From Selenomonas ruminantium subsp. ruminantium ATCC 12561 (lineage in GTDB: Bacteria > Bacillota > Negativicutes > Selenomonadales > Selenomonadaceae): 64,000 bases of DNA. The stretch lies in contig NZ_AUJE01000001.1 in the NCBI RefSeq assembly GCF_000424065.1, forward strand, positions 114,267 through 178,266, in the 5' to 3' direction. The position numbers and the translations under genes were made by a program. Shown in pieces: positions 34,701 to 46,688 of this stretch (position 1 is its first letter; each line of letters starts with the position of its first letter). The notes beneath the pieces are model-generated. The model saw nothing but the letters and a program-made list of their open reading frames with translations. It had not been told where the DNA came from and searched no databases.

Positions 34701-36378
34701 AACCGGTGTGGTAGATGGTGACAACGTCAGTGTAACGGCCAGCGGCAGCTATGACAGCAAAAATGTCGGCAGCCGTACGGTCAATTACACCCTGAATCTT
34801 AGCGGCACGGATGCGGCAAATTATAGTCTGTCCGGCACGGCTACAGGAGAAGGAACAATCCATCAAAAGGCGTTGACTGCAAATGTAGAGGCAATTTCCA
34901 AGGTCTATGACGGCACCACAAATGCAACTGCACCTACACCGACTTTAACCGGTGTGGTAGATGGTGACAGCGTCAGCGTAACGGCCAGTGGCAGCTATGA
35001 CAGCAAAAACGCCGGCAGCCGTACGGTCAATTACACCCTGAGTCTTGGCGGCACGGATGCGGCAAATTATAGTCTGTCCAGCACGGCTGTAGGAGAAGGA
35101 ACAATCCAGCAAAAGGCGTTGACCGCAAATGTAGAGGCGATTTCCAAGGTCTATGACGGCAACACAAATGCGGCTGCACCTACGCCGACTTTAAGTGGTG
35201 TGATAGATGGTGACAATGTCAGTGTAACGGCCAGTGGCAGCTATGACAGCAAAAACGTCGGCAGCCGTACGGTAAATTATACATTGAATCTTAGCGGCAC
35301 GGATGCGGCAAATTATAGTCTGTCCGGCACGGCTACAGGAGAAGGAACAATCCAGCAAAAGGCGTTGACTGCAAATGTAGAGGCAATTTCCAAGGTCTAT
35401 GACGGCACCACAAATGCAGCTGCACCTACACCGACTTTAACCGGTGTGGTAGATGGTGACAGCGTCAGCGTAACGGCCAGTGGCAGCTATGACAGCAAAA
35501 ATGCCGGCAGCCGTACGGTCAATTATACATTGAATCTTAGCGGCACGGATGCGGCAAATTATAGTCTGTCCGGCACGGCTACAGGAGAAGGAACAATCCA
35601 TCAAAAGGTGTTGACTGCAAATGTAGAGGCAATTTCCAAGGTCTATGACGGAACCACAAATGCAGCTGTACCTACACCGACTTTAACCGGTGTGGTAGAT
35701 GGTGACAGCGTCAGCGTAACGGCCAGTGGCAGCTATGACAGCAAAAATGCCGGCAGCCGTACGGTCAATTACACCCTGAATCTTAGCGGTACGGATGCGG
35801 CAAATTATAGTCTGTCCGGTACCACTACAGGAACGGGTACAATCACTTTGCGGCCTGTTATTTTGACGGCAGAGGCAACAGAGATTATTCGCGGCGAGGC
35901 AATTCCTGAATTAACAGGTAGTGCTTCGAATATGGTAGCCGGTGAACCGGCACCCACCTGGAGTACGACAGCTGACTCGTCCAGCCGTTCCGGGCAGTAC
36001 CCCATAATCGGTGCATTGGACAGCTCTATTGCCGGTAACTATGAGGTTACGCAGGCCTCAGGCAATGCTATAGCATTGACCATAAAGGTCAACCCGGATA
36101 TCCCTGAAGGACCTACTCCGGAAGAACCTACCATCATTCCCACGGAGCCGAAAGAGATTGCCGGTGTAATGGCTGACAGAAGTATTTATCGGAATAATCC
36201 GGTCAATGTCGGTCAGGATGCTGCCGTTGTTGCTGCGAAGGAAAGCAGTACCCCTGCTTCGCCACAGGCAGCTGCAACAAGCGTTACAAGTGGTGAAAAC
36301 ACTTCGGTGATGACTGTAACGGAAGAAACGGGCACCACAGAAGTCAAAGATAATGCCGACAGCGAAAAAAACAAATGA
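31789..36378 (+). CDS. Two-partner secretion exoprotein (TpsA, filamentous hemagglutinin type)
   Basis: A large exoprotein (1529 aa) exported by a TpsB pore. It has a signal peptide to about residue 33 (SAYA), then the TPS secretion domain (about 34-280) with NWKTFSIG and the signature YLINPNGILFG. Next come about 400 residues with GLUG-like repeats (GGLVG, YNTG), two divergent YDG/MBG-type repeats, five 82-aa YDG repeats (ISKVYDGTTN, then GSYDSKN, then NYSLS), and a Pro/Thr-rich tail. Such proteins act as adhesins or substrate-binding fibres. Start GTG 31789 has GGGGAG 8 nt upstream; ATG 31798 is the alternative. The partner pore gene follows. Confidence 0.88.
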   Translation: MSEMKSPKKLRQQVALAMMLGVVGFFHSAYALPQIDGAAPAGVTIASEGSTMNIGSSAANNVLNWKTFSIGESEKVAFDAQNYLNLVTGTEASSILGQLTGGGSVYLINPNGILFGANAKVDVGAFYASTRSIEDVNTSAFAASGTNPLLTTVSEVGGDIINRGTIAANQIVLEGDHISIQNYENIQNSAGEVLNSDAVTLKATGSGNIHVGYNITKYRYDNNINMDYDYDGNYAATSTMKKNGVDANGMYYWGTSQENNHPTFNYAATTLDGTAITATPYALIHNIYEWENLNQVSWGSSNFMLANDIDGTNYTYTPITSFDARTPHLDGLGYTIKNLSYEAVSGGSPAGLFITLKDATMENLNIASSTSFKAYQEDVSAGWRHAGSLAYETKGNVLLRNVHSSANVTNGRTIGGLVAFNQGGGLTIMDSSFDGTVTGSSDVGGLVGSHAGSSIYDTGKLTIKNSYNTGSISYDTTNASTSDALHMGGLVGTSAGGLSIVNSYNTGTIDSSAAENITGSVTYVGGLAGYVNQTRGKDNYTIEKSYNTGDVIAYNPNSESYAFAGGLFGYYQNDSDTALAISEVYNAGNVKAQATAVNGTKGNRAIGAYAGGLIGYSKGSDGSGEEAFTIKNAYAGKLAGGATSPVTISGGIKGSGGIIGYVDGEDGKTSINNSYWYSSAGMGAYGDRITRDGNDSLAGSEYITVNTSGNLDYASALDAYKADSDSKPNPHALATYTALGWDIGNNGGESTVWRIFNLHTPPMLRTFLKPKSVAANVTVTKEYNGTAQSVNYSDLNALGIYGDTTGSLGSTAFGSQTNAGTAVIGYNDNSPNSLSALTWSGQDGVDYDDINFTITPKNVSVSFANPTKEYDGTATASSANPTLTGLISSDSGSVSVSAASAAYDSKNAGTGKIVTYTGLTLAGDKAANYSLTNNAVKGTGTITQKTLNASLEAISKVYDGTTNAAAPTPTLTGVVDGDNVSVTASGSYDSKNVGSRTVNYTLNLSGTDAANYSLSGTATGEGTIHQKALTANVEAISKVYDGTTNATAPTPTLTGVVDGDSVSVTASGSYDSKNAGSRTVNYTLSLGGTDAANYSLSSTAVGEGTIQQKALTANVEAISKVYDGNTNAAAPTPTLSGVIDGDNVSVTASGSYDSKNVGSRTVNYTLNLSGTDAANYSLSGTATGEGTIQQKALTANVEAISKVYDGTTNAAAPTPTLTGVVDGDSVSVTASGSYDSKNAGSRTVNYTLNLSGTDAANYSLSGTATGEGTIHQKVLTANVEAISKVYDGTTNAAVPTPTLTGVVDGDSVSVTASGSYDSKNAGSRTVNYTLNLSGTDAANYSLSGTTTGTGTITLRPVILTAEATEIIRGEAIPELTGSASNMVAGEPAPTWSTTADSSSRSGQYPIIGALDSSIAGNYEVTQASGNAIALTIKVNPDIPEGPTPEEPTIIPTEPKEIAGVMADRSIYRNNPVNVGQDAAVVAAKESSTPASPQAAATSVTSGENTSVMTVTEETGTTEVKDNADSEKNK
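34621..35850 (+). repeat. Five tandem 246-bp repeats in tpsA
   Basis: The block TCCAAGGTCTATGACGG starts at 34651, 34897, 35143, 35389 and 35635: exactly 246 bp (82 codons) each time. Copies are nearly identical at DNA level, with only scattered changes (AAC/AGC, GTC/GCC, CAT/CAG), so recombination could change the copy number without shifting the frame. Confidence 0.95.
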
Positions 36379-36428
36379 AAATTCTACGGACAATATTGAA
36401 GGCGAATAAGCATAATGGTTAATTTTCA

Positions 36429-36463
36429 GGTATATTCTCCTCGGTTCACGGGGAGAATATACC
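36429..36463 (+). other. Intercistronic stem-loop between tpsA and tpsB
   Basis: GGTATATTCTCC and GGAGAATATACC form a perfect 12-bp stem with an 11-nt loop. No T-run follows. It could reduce tpsB expression relative to tpsA or protect the tpsA mRNA end. Confidence 0.6.
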
Positions 36464-36496
36464 GAAAATAATAGCTATTCAAAGGAGATTTTTTCA

Positions 36497-38122
36497 ATGA
36501 ACAAACAACTATCAAAAGCAGCACTTACAGCACTTTTGTTATTGGTACCTATGGAATGTAATGCAGCAACCGCCTTAGAGGAACCGGGCGTAAATTTGCC
36601 TGCTGCCAAAGAAGATCCTGCAATAGGCAGCGAGGAAACTGCTAAGAAGGACGCGGTCAGTGGTGCTGAATTTTACCTGCACAAGGTTGAACTCATGGAC
36701 AAAGGTGGTATTTCCGTCAGTGAAAGCAAATTGTTAACTTTTGCTACGCCTTATGTCAAGCAAGTTACCGATATGGCAAAACTGAACGCCATGACCGAAG
36801 AAATGACTCGCTACGTCCGTGCGCATGGTTATCCAACGGCTTTGGTATATGTACCTCAGCAGGAAATAACCCGTTCAACCTTGAAAGTGGCAATCCTGCC
36901 GGGACGTATTGACAAGGTAAACATCGACAATCAGGCCAAACTTGATGGCAAGGTAGTACAGCGCCTCACCAAAGGCCTGCGTTCCGGCGATATTATCACT
37001 TCCCGTTCTATGGAAACTGCGCTTTATAATCTGAACAACTTGCCGGGAGTGAAAGCAGCGGGAGTTCTCTCTCCGGGGAGCACTCAGGGAACCAGTGATC
37101 TTACCATAACGGTACGGGATGATAAGCAAAACCAAACCCTGCTTTACGCAGAAAATTATGGCAGCAAATATTCCGGCCGTTATCGTTACGGATTTCAGGA
37201 GACATTCAACAATCTTACTCGTCAGGGGGATATGCTCAGAGTGGGGACGCTTATCTCCAATGGCGATTTGCGCAATTATTATGCAGCTTATGAAATGAAT
37301 GTGGGGCACAGTGGTTCCACGCTGGGCTTGAGCATCAGTCACATGAACTATGAATTGGGAAGTTACCTGGCGAATTTGGGGATGAAGGGCAAGGCGAATA
37401 CCGTGAGTCTCTATGGAAAAACGCCCCTTTTTCAAACTGCCAGAAGGTCATTGGCCGTAACTTATGGTTATGATTATCGGAAGTTGGAGGATGAGATAAC
37501 CAATCCTTCATGGAACAGTGAACGCCATTCACATGCGTTGCATGTGGGACTTAGTGGCTCGGCACGGCAGCAAAATTCAGCATTGTTCTACGATCTCACA
37601 CTTACGCATGGAACATTGGGCACGGATTCGGTTAATGCCGAACAATTAGACAATATCAGTCATTTTTCCGGAAAGTTCACCAAGGGTAATGCCAATATCA
37701 CCGCTGTGCAGGCATTGGGGCATAGTGTAGATATTTTGTTCAAGGGTCAGGGGCAAATGGCCAGCAAAAATCTTGATAGTTCCGAGCGATTCTATTTGGG
37801 TGGCGCTCAGGGAGTCAGAGCGTATCCACAGGGCGAAGCCTCCGGTGATCAAGGAATTTTAGGAACTGCAGAACTGCGGTATCATACACCTGTGCGAGGG
37901 TTGACGCTGAGCTGCTATTTGGATGGTGGTGAAGTACGTTTGCAAAAGAGTGGCACTGGCACGACATCTCTTATGGGCTGGGGGATCGGCGTAAGCTACA
38001 GCAAGCCGAACAGCTGGTTTGCCCGCCTTGACTATGCAAGACGTATCGGCGGGGATGCTAATCTGTCCGATGCAGCCAAAGCTAAGGACAGAACATGGTT
38101 TATTCTGGGGAAAATTTGGTAA
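36497..38122 (+). CDS. Two-partner secretion outer-membrane transporter (TpsB, ShlB/FhaC type)
   Basis: A 541-aa outer-membrane pore of the Omp85 superfamily. A signal peptide (to about residue 24) is followed by a POTRA region (about 55-225). This includes the family stretch VRAHGYPTALVYVPQQ and a second module ending near TITVRDDKQNQTLLYAENYGS. A 16-strand beta-barrel covers the rest, with the L6-type motif GGAQGVRAYPQGEASGDQG and a C-terminal aromatic residue (Trp541). It carries TpsA across the outer membrane. AAAGGAG precedes ATG 36497. It lies 118 nt after tpsA, separated by a stem-loop. A terminator follows. Confidence 0.9.
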   Translation: MNKQLSKAALTALLLLVPMECNAATALEEPGVNLPAAKEDPAIGSEETAKKDAVSGAEFYLHKVELMDKGGISVSESKLLTFATPYVKQVTDMAKLNAMTEEMTRYVRAHGYPTALVYVPQQEITRSTLKVAILPGRIDKVNIDNQAKLDGKVVQRLTKGLRSGDIITSRSMETALYNLNNLPGVKAAGVLSPGSTQGTSDLTITVRDDKQNQTLLYAENYGSKYSGRYRYGFQETFNNLTRQGDMLRVGTLISNGDLRNYYAAYEMNVGHSGSTLGLSISHMNYELGSYLANLGMKGKANTVSLYGKTPLFQTARRSLAVTYGYDYRKLEDEITNPSWNSERHSHALHVGLSGSARQQNSALFYDLTLTHGTLGTDSVNAEQLDNISHFSGKFTKGNANITAVQALGHSVDILFKGQGQMASKNLDSSERFYLGGAQGVRAYPQGEASGDQGILGTAELRYHTPVRGLTLSCYLDGGEVRLQKSGTGTTSLMGWGIGVSYSKPNSWFARLDYARRIGGDANLSDAAKAKDRTWFILGKIW

Positions 38123-38132
38123 TAATTTCATA

Positions 38133-38164
38133 TAAAAAGCCGCCGGTCTCCGGTGGCTTTTTTA
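38133..38164 (+). terminator. Terminator after tpsB
   Basis: AAAAGCCGCCGG and CCGGTGGCTTTTTT with a 3-nt loop, an A-run before and T-run after. Confidence 0.9.
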
Positions 38165-38179
38165 GTCCCCATATTTTTC

Positions 38180-38208
38180 TTGACAATTCTGTATTGATTT
38201 GTTATTAT
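38180..38208 (+). promoter_or_regulatory. Promoter of the beta-glucoside PTS operon
   Basis: TTGACA (38180-38185), 17 nt, TATTAT (38203-38208). The promoter and about 50 nt of leader are nearly identical to those before mgsA at 50374. Confidence 0.8.
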
Positions 38209-38225
38209 TTATCTTGTACGAAGCG

Positions 38226-38252
38226 GGATGGTTACGCAGAAGCGGCCAAACC
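38226..38252 (+). promoter_or_regulatory. RAT site 1 of the PTS leader
   Basis: A 27-nt element starting GGATGGTTACGC and ending GCGGCCAAACC. It folds with CGC/GCG around an AGAA loop, GGT/GCC and GG/CC, with the usual asymmetric loops. An AGGC/GCCT hairpin and a run of seven T (about 38288-38294) follow, giving a terminator-like segment that the RAT could prevent. Confidence 0.75.
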
Positions 38253-38303
38253 TTGCAGGCGAAGTATGCCTCTTGGTTAATCCACGCTTTTTTTGTATGT
38301 TTA

Positions 38304-38330
38304 GGATGGTTACATTCAGTTGGCCAAACC
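38304..38330 (+). promoter_or_regulatory. RAT site 2 of the PTS leader
   Basis: A 27-nt element starting GGATGGTTACATT and ending TTGGCCAAACC, as at 22009 and 23145. The overlapping CCTTCAAA (38329-38336) can pair with TTTTGGAGGG, which contains the ribosome site of the PTS gene at 38350-38355. Confidence 0.75.
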
Positions 38331-38362
38331 TTCAAAGTTATTTAATTTTGGAGGGATTTAAG

Positions 38363-41693
<3,331 letters not shown>

Positions 41694-41708
41694 CGTAAAA
41701 CGCAAAAC

Positions 41709-41757
41709 AGGAGCTATGTGAGTGGAAAACAATCCAACTTCACATAGCTCCTTTTTA
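41709..41757 (+). terminator. Terminator after the phospho-beta-glucosidase gene
   Basis: AGGAGCTATGTGA pairs with TCACATAGCTCCT, followed by TTTTT; perfect 13-bp stem. Confidence 0.9.
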
Positions 41758-41800
41758 TGTGTTAAAATAATCATAGAGAAATACGGAAGGGGCAAGTGTG

Positions 41801-44800
41801 ATGGCATATTCCAATTTTGATTTTTTATCTGAAAAATTTCCATTACTGGCTCATTTAGGACGGCTGGCCGAAAAGTATGTGTACAGCGATTCCAATTCCT
41901 GCTTGTTCAAATTGGGCATGATGGGGGAAAACATGATTAAACTGATGTTTGATTATGATGGCATAGCCCTGCCTGCAGAGGACAAGGCTGTAAATCGTAT
42001 CAACAAATTGCGGCGGGAAGAACTATTGGATGATGATATGGCATCACTGTTTCATGCCCTGCGAAAAGTACGCAATCAGGCAGGTCATGAAGGATATGAA
42101 TCCGTAGCTGAGGCCAAAAATTATTTGGGCATTACCTATAGTCTTTCCGAATGGTTTATGCAGACTTATGGCGATTATAATTATCAGAATCGCCCTTTTG
42201 TGATGCCTGCCCCGCAAGCGGAACCGGTCAAAAAAGAAATCGCTGATGAAGAAAAATTGGAAAAGCTGCTCATGCAGCAGGCGGCGGAAAAGGCGGCCAA
42301 AGCCCCCAAGGTAAAGAAAGCCGACCGGCAGAAATACGCGCAGAAAGCTGCGGGTAAGCGTTATAAATCCGAAGCGGAAACCCGTGTCCTGATAGATGAA
42401 CAGCTACGGCAGGTAGGCTGGGAAGCCGATACCGAGCGCCTGCGTTACAGCAAGGGCACAAGACCGCAGAAAGGCAGATGTATCGCCATTGCCGAATGGC
42501 CTACGGATTCTGCGGACGGCAAGGGCGGCTTTGCCGACTATGCCCTGTTCATTGACTTAAAATTAGTGGCAATTATCGAAGCCAAGGCGGAACATAAAGA
42601 TGTAGCTGCAGTTATTGATGGCCAGTGCAAGACGTATCCGAAGTTCATCAAGGCTGAACATCAGGAGTACGTTATGGACAGGTGGGGGGAATATCAGGTG
42701 CCCTTCACCTTTGCGACCAATGGCAAGCCATACTTGGAGCAGCTTCGCACAAAATCCGGTATTTGGTTTCTGGATTTGCGGCAAAAGACCAATCGCCCGG
42801 AACCACTGCGCGGCTGGTTCAGTCCTTTGGGGCTTACGGAATTGTTAAATCGCAATGTAGAAGCAGGGAAGAAAAAACTCAAAGACCTGTCCTATGCCGT
42901 ATTACAGGACCCGGATGGGTTGAATCTGCGTGCTTATCAGATAGCCGCGATTCAGGCGGCAGAACAAGCTGTTCTGAGTGGTCAGCAGGCTATCCTGTTG
43001 GCAATGGCAACAGGTACCGGCAAGACGCGTACCGTGCTGGGGATGATTTATCGTTTCTTAAAGACGCGACGTTTTCAGCGCATTTTGTTTCTCGTTGACC
43101 GCACTTCACTGGGAACGCAGGCGCATGATGTATTCAAGGATGTGAAGCTGGAAGAACTCATGTCCCTGAATCAGCTTTACAACATCAAGGGATTGGAGGA
43201 AAAACTCATCGACCGGGAAACGCGGGTGCAGGTGGCAACCGTACAGGGCATGATTCAGCGCATTCTGTTCAACGATGATGAACGCAAACCGGCTGTATCG
43301 GACTATGATTTAATCATCGTGGATGAAGCCCACAGAGGCTATACGCTGGACAAGCTGATGGCGGAGGAAGAAATTGCCTATCGTGACCAACGGGATTTCC
43401 AGAGCAAGTATCGGGCGGTTATCGAGTATTTCAAAGCGGTGAAAATCGCCCTGACGGCTACGCCTGCCCTGCATACCACACAGATTTTCGGTGAACCGGT
43501 GTTCAAGTACACCTATCGTGAAGCGGTCATTGATGGGGTCCTCGTGGACTATGATGCGCCGCATATCATCAAAACCAAACTGAGCGAGAGCGGCATCCAT
43601 TACGGCAAGGGCGATACCGTGGCAGTTTATGACCCTGCGACTGGGGAAATCACCAACAGCGAAGCCTTGGAAGATGAGCTGGACTTTGATGTGGAAAATT
43701 TCAATCGGCAGATTATCGTGCCGGACTTCAACCGCAAAGTGCTCGCAGAAATTGCCAAAGATATTGACCCCACGGACGAATTAAGCGGCAAGACGCTTAT
43801 CTATGCCGTAAACGATGCTCATGCGGATATGATTGTGGACATCCTGCGCCAAATCTATGCCGAAATGGACATTGACCAGGATGCCATCATGAAAATAACG
43901 GGCAGTATCGAAAACGGCAATCCGAAGAAAATACAGGAGGTTATCCGCACCACCCGCAACAATCAGTATCCGAGCATTATCGTGACCGTTGACCTCCTGA
44001 CTACGGGCATAGATATTCCCGCCATCAGCCGTCTGGTCTTTATGCGGCGGGTGAAATCCCGTATCCTCTTTGAACAGATGCTGGGGCGGGCTACGCGCCT
44101 GTGTCCTGCCATCAACAAAGACCATTTCGAGATTTATGACCCTGTGGGCACCTTTGCCAGTCTGGAAAAGGTCTGCACCATGAAACCCGTAGCGGCAAAT
44201 CCCAATATAACCATTACGCAGTTGATTGATACTCTGCCGCAAGATGGAGAAAAAGCGGAGAGCGAAGCCGTGCTGACGCATCAGCTTGCGCAGATTCTCG
44301 CCAAAATCCAGCGCAAGGGGCGGACGATTACCGCAGAGCAGGAAGAACAGTTTAAGGCGATGACCGGGGCGAAGTCCTATGCCGCCTATATCCGTGATTT
44401 AGCGGAACAGGAGGATAATACCATTTGTGCTAAACTCCTAAAGGATAAGGAAGCGTTCAGCTTTTTGGAAAATGTTATCCGTCCGGGCATGGCACAGGTG
44501 GTGTCCGATGCCGAAGATGAAGTGACTTATCACGGGCAGGAGTACGGCAATGAGGGGCGGCGCCCGGAGGATTATCTGGAAGAATTTACCGTCTATATCA
44601 AAGAGCATATCAATGAAGTGGCGGCACTCAGCATTATCTGTACCAGACCGGCGGAACTCACCCGCCAAAGTTTGAAGGAGTTGTCGTTGCAGTTGGATAG
44701 GGATGGCTATGCGCCGACACAGCTCGATTCGGCGATAAGTGCCATCAATGCGGAAGAAGCTGGTGCCGATATCATCAGCATTATCCGCCGCTATGCCATT

Positions 44801-45079
44801 GGCGCCCGGCTGATGAATCATCGGGAAAAGGTGGAGCAGGCGGTGAAACGCCTGCGGGCCAATCATAACTTTACGAAGATGCAGGACACTTGGATAGAAT
44901 TGATGAAAAACTATCTGCTTAACGAGCCAGTGCTGAATCGGGCGGCGTTTGACGAGGACTTTCGCCTGCGCAAGCAGGGCGGCTCTGCACGGGCAGACAA
45001 ACTGTTGGACGGACAGCTCAATCCGATTATTGCGGAACTGAATGAATATATGTATGACGATGGAGGAAAAAGCGCGTGA
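41801..45079 (+). CDS. hsdR: Type I restriction enzyme R subunit
   Basis: A 1092-aa subunit for DNA translocation and cleavage. An N-terminal DUF4145-type helical domain (about residues 10-125) and a basic linker are followed by the nuclease domain (about 190-300, PD-(D/E)xK type: GGFADYALFI, then IIEAKAEHK). Then come two RecA-like helicase domains with Walker A ATGTGKTR (about 404), DEAH (Asp508), ALTATPALHT and ARATRLCP-type motif VI. The C-terminal helical part (from about 830) would contact the methylase. GTG 41798 is possible, but GGAAGGGG is 8 nt before ATG 41801. It overlaps hsdM by 4 nt. The R-M-S order is interrupted by a toxin gene before hsdS. Confidence 0.93.
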   Translation: MAYSNFDFLSEKFPLLAHLGRLAEKYVYSDSNSCLFKLGMMGENMIKLMFDYDGIALPAEDKAVNRINKLRREELLDDDMASLFHALRKVRNQAGHEGYESVAEAKNYLGITYSLSEWFMQTYGDYNYQNRPFVMPAPQAEPVKKEIADEEKLEKLLMQQAAEKAAKAPKVKKADRQKYAQKAAGKRYKSEAETRVLIDEQLRQVGWEADTERLRYSKGTRPQKGRCIAIAEWPTDSADGKGGFADYALFIDLKLVAIIEAKAEHKDVAAVIDGQCKTYPKFIKAEHQEYVMDRWGEYQVPFTFATNGKPYLEQLRTKSGIWFLDLRQKTNRPEPLRGWFSPLGLTELLNRNVEAGKKKLKDLSYAVLQDPDGLNLRAYQIAAIQAAEQAVLSGQQAILLAMATGTGKTRTVLGMIYRFLKTRRFQRILFLVDRTSLGTQAHDVFKDVKLEELMSLNQLYNIKGLEEKLIDRETRVQVATVQGMIQRILFNDDERKPAVSDYDLIIVDEAHRGYTLDKLMAEEEIAYRDQRDFQSKYRAVIEYFKAVKIALTATPALHTTQIFGEPVFKYTYREAVIDGVLVDYDAPHIIKTKLSESGIHYGKGDTVAVYDPATGEITNSEALEDELDFDVENFNRQIIVPDFNRKVLAEIAKDIDPTDELSGKTLIYAVNDAHADMIVDILRQIYAEMDIDQDAIMKITGSIENGNPKKIQEVIRTTRNNQYPSIIVTVDLLTTGIDIPAISRLVFMRRVKSRILFEQMLGRATRLCPAINKDHFEIYDPVGTFASLEKVCTMKPVAANPNITITQLIDTLPQDGEKAESEAVLTHQLAQILAKIQRKGRTITAEQEEQFKAMTGAKSYAAYIRDLAEQEDNTICAKLLKDKEAFSFLENVIRPGMAQVVSDAEDEVTYHGQEYGNEGRRPEDYLEEFTVYIKEHINEVAALSIICTRPAELTRQSLKELSLQLDRDGYAPTQLDSAISAINAEEAGADIISIIRRYAIGARLMNHREKVEQAVKRLRANHNFTKMQDTWIELMKNYLLNEPVLNRAAFDEDFRLRKQGGSARADKLLDGQLNPIIAELNEYMYDDGGKSA

Positions 45080-46488
45080 CAACTCAGGAAATAGTAGGCA
45101 AATTATGGAAACTTTGCGATGTACTGCGGGATGATGGTATCACCTATCATCAGTATGTAACGGAACTGACTTATATTCTGTTCCTCAAAATGGCGAAGGA
45201 AACAGGCACCGAGGACACCATTCCCGCAGGTTATCGCTGGGATGATTTAGCCGTATTGGACGGTATGGAACTGAAAAACTTTTACAAGGAACTGCTGGAA
45301 TATCTGGGCACAGAATGTCAGGGGCGCATCCGTGAAATCTATAATGGTGCATCCACGAGTATTGATGAACCGGCAAACCTCAAAAAGCTCATCACGTCCA
45401 TTGATGAACTGGACTGGTTCAGTGCCAAAGAAGAAGGGTTAGGCAATCTGTATGAAGGTTTGCTGCAGAAAAACGCCGAAGAAAAAAAATCCGGTGCCGG
45501 ACAGTATTTCACGCCGCGCCCGTTGATTGATGTGATGACGAAACTCGTGAAACCACAGGCCGGCGAGAAATGCAATGACCCCGCCTGCGGTACTTTCGGC
45601 TTTATGATTTCCGCCTTCCAGTACGTTTACAAGCATACGAACAACTTTATGGACTTGGATAGCGACCAGGCGCAGTTTGAATACGAAAAAGCTTTCACAG
45701 GTTGTGAACTGGTGCATGACACACACCGGCTGGCGCTGATGAATGCCATGCTCCATGAAATCGAGGGCAAGATTACCTTGGGCGATACGCTCTCACCCTT
45801 GGGGAAATATCTGGATGACTATGATGTGGTACTCGCCAATCCGCCATTTGGCACGAAAAAAGGCGGCGAACGCGCGACCCGCGATGATTTGGATGTCATC
45901 ACCAGCAACAAACAGCTCAATTTCCTCCAACACATCTATAAGAGTCTCAAAAAGAATGGCAAGGCGCGGGCGGCGGTAGTTCTGCCGGATAACGTGCTCT
46001 TTGCCGATGGGGATGGCGCAAAAATCCGCGCCAATCTCATGGATAAATGCAATTTGCATACCATTCTGCGCCTGCCCACAGGCATTTTCTATGCGCAGGG
46101 GGTTAAGACCAATGTGCTGTTTTTTACCAGAGGAACAACCGACAAGGACAATACCAAGGAAGTGTGGTTCTACGACCTGCGCACCAATATGCCGTCCTTT
46201 GGCAAAACCAATCCGCTGAAACAGGAACACTTTGATGGTTTTATGAAAGCCTATGAAGCCGAGGACAGAACCAAGGTTGAGGACGAGCGTTGGAGTGTGG
46301 TGAGCCGTGCAGAAATCGAAGCCCGTGGGGACAGCCTTGACCTTGGGCTGATTAAGGATGACAGCATCGTAGACTACGAAGACCTGCCCGACCCGCTGGA
46401 AGCTGCCGAAAACGCCGCCGATACCTTGGAAGAAGCTGTGGATATGCTGCGGGCGGTGGCTAAGGAACTGAAACAGCTGGAAGTGTAA
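45076..46488 (+). CDS. hsdM: Type I DNA methyltransferase M subunit
   Basis: A 470-aa N6-adenine methyltransferase of type I restriction systems. The N-terminal helical domain (about residues 1-135) is followed by the SAM motif I at Asp168 (DPACGTFGF) and motif IV at Asn255 (NPPFGTKK). A C-terminal helical part docks on HsdS. It starts with GTG 45076 overlapping the hsdR stop. With HsdS it protects host DNA; with HsdR it restricts foreign DNA. Its own stop is followed within 4 nt by the promoter of the antitoxin-like RNA, so hsdS is separated from hsdM by a 735-nt toxin-antitoxin insert. Confidence 0.94.
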   Translation: MTTQEIVGKLWKLCDVLRDDGITYHQYVTELTYILFLKMAKETGTEDTIPAGYRWDDLAVLDGMELKNFYKELLEYLGTECQGRIREIYNGASTSIDEPANLKKLITSIDELDWFSAKEEGLGNLYEGLLQKNAEEKKSGAGQYFTPRPLIDVMTKLVKPQAGEKCNDPACGTFGFMISAFQYVYKHTNNFMDLDSDQAQFEYEKAFTGCELVHDTHRLALMNAMLHEIEGKITLGDTLSPLGKYLDDYDVVLANPPFGTKKGGERATRDDLDVITSNKQLNFLQHIYKSLKKNGKARAAVVLPDNVLFADGDGAKIRANLMDKCNLHTILRLPTGIFYAQGVKTNVLFFTRGTTDKDNTKEVWFYDLRTNMPSFGKTNPLKQEHFDGFMKAYEAEDRTKVEDERWSVVSRAEIEARGDSLDLGLIKDDSIVDYEDLPDPLEAAENAADTLEEAVDMLRAVAKELKQLEV

Positions 46489-46491
46489 ATA

Positions 46492-46520
46492 TTGATTTTG
46501 ATAGTGTTCCATGGTACAAT
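46492..46520 (+). promoter_or_regulatory. Promoter of the antitoxin-like RNA
   Basis: TTGATT (46492-46497), 17 nt, TACAAT (46515-46520). The expected transcript start (about 46527) falls at the first base of the repeat array. Confidence 0.7.
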
Positions 46521-46528
46521 ATAAGCAA

Positions 46529-46656
46529 CAAAAGGGCTTCTCCATGTGCCCCAAGATACATGGATTGATACAAAAGGGTTTCCCGGTGTACCCCAAAGCA
46601 CATCGGCTTTGAATCAAATGGGTTTCCCAATGTGCCCCAAGATACATTGGCTGAGA
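46529..46656 (+). repeat. Tandem 42-44-nt repeats of the antitoxin RNA
   Basis: Three copies; the shared blocks are CAAA(A/T)GGG, (G/A)CCCCAA and ACAT. Differences between copies sit in the stems as matched pairs, not at random. Confidence 0.85.
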
Positions 46657-46688
46657 GGGGGAGGCTGCGGCTTCCCTCTTTTATTTTG
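46653..46688 (+). terminator. Terminator between antitoxin repeats and toxin gene
   Basis: AGAGGGGGAGGC and GCTTCCCTCT pair (GG bulge) over a TGCG loop; TTTTATTTT follows. In type III systems a leaky terminator at this place sets the excess of antitoxin RNA over toxin mRNA. Confidence 0.8.

Noticed and set aside
34621..35850. CRISPR-like or mobile repeat
   Set aside because: The units are in-frame protein repeats of 82 codons inside one gene.
46529..46656. CRISPR array
   Set aside because: The three units are directly adjacent with no unique spacers, vary in matched pairs, and no cas genes are present.
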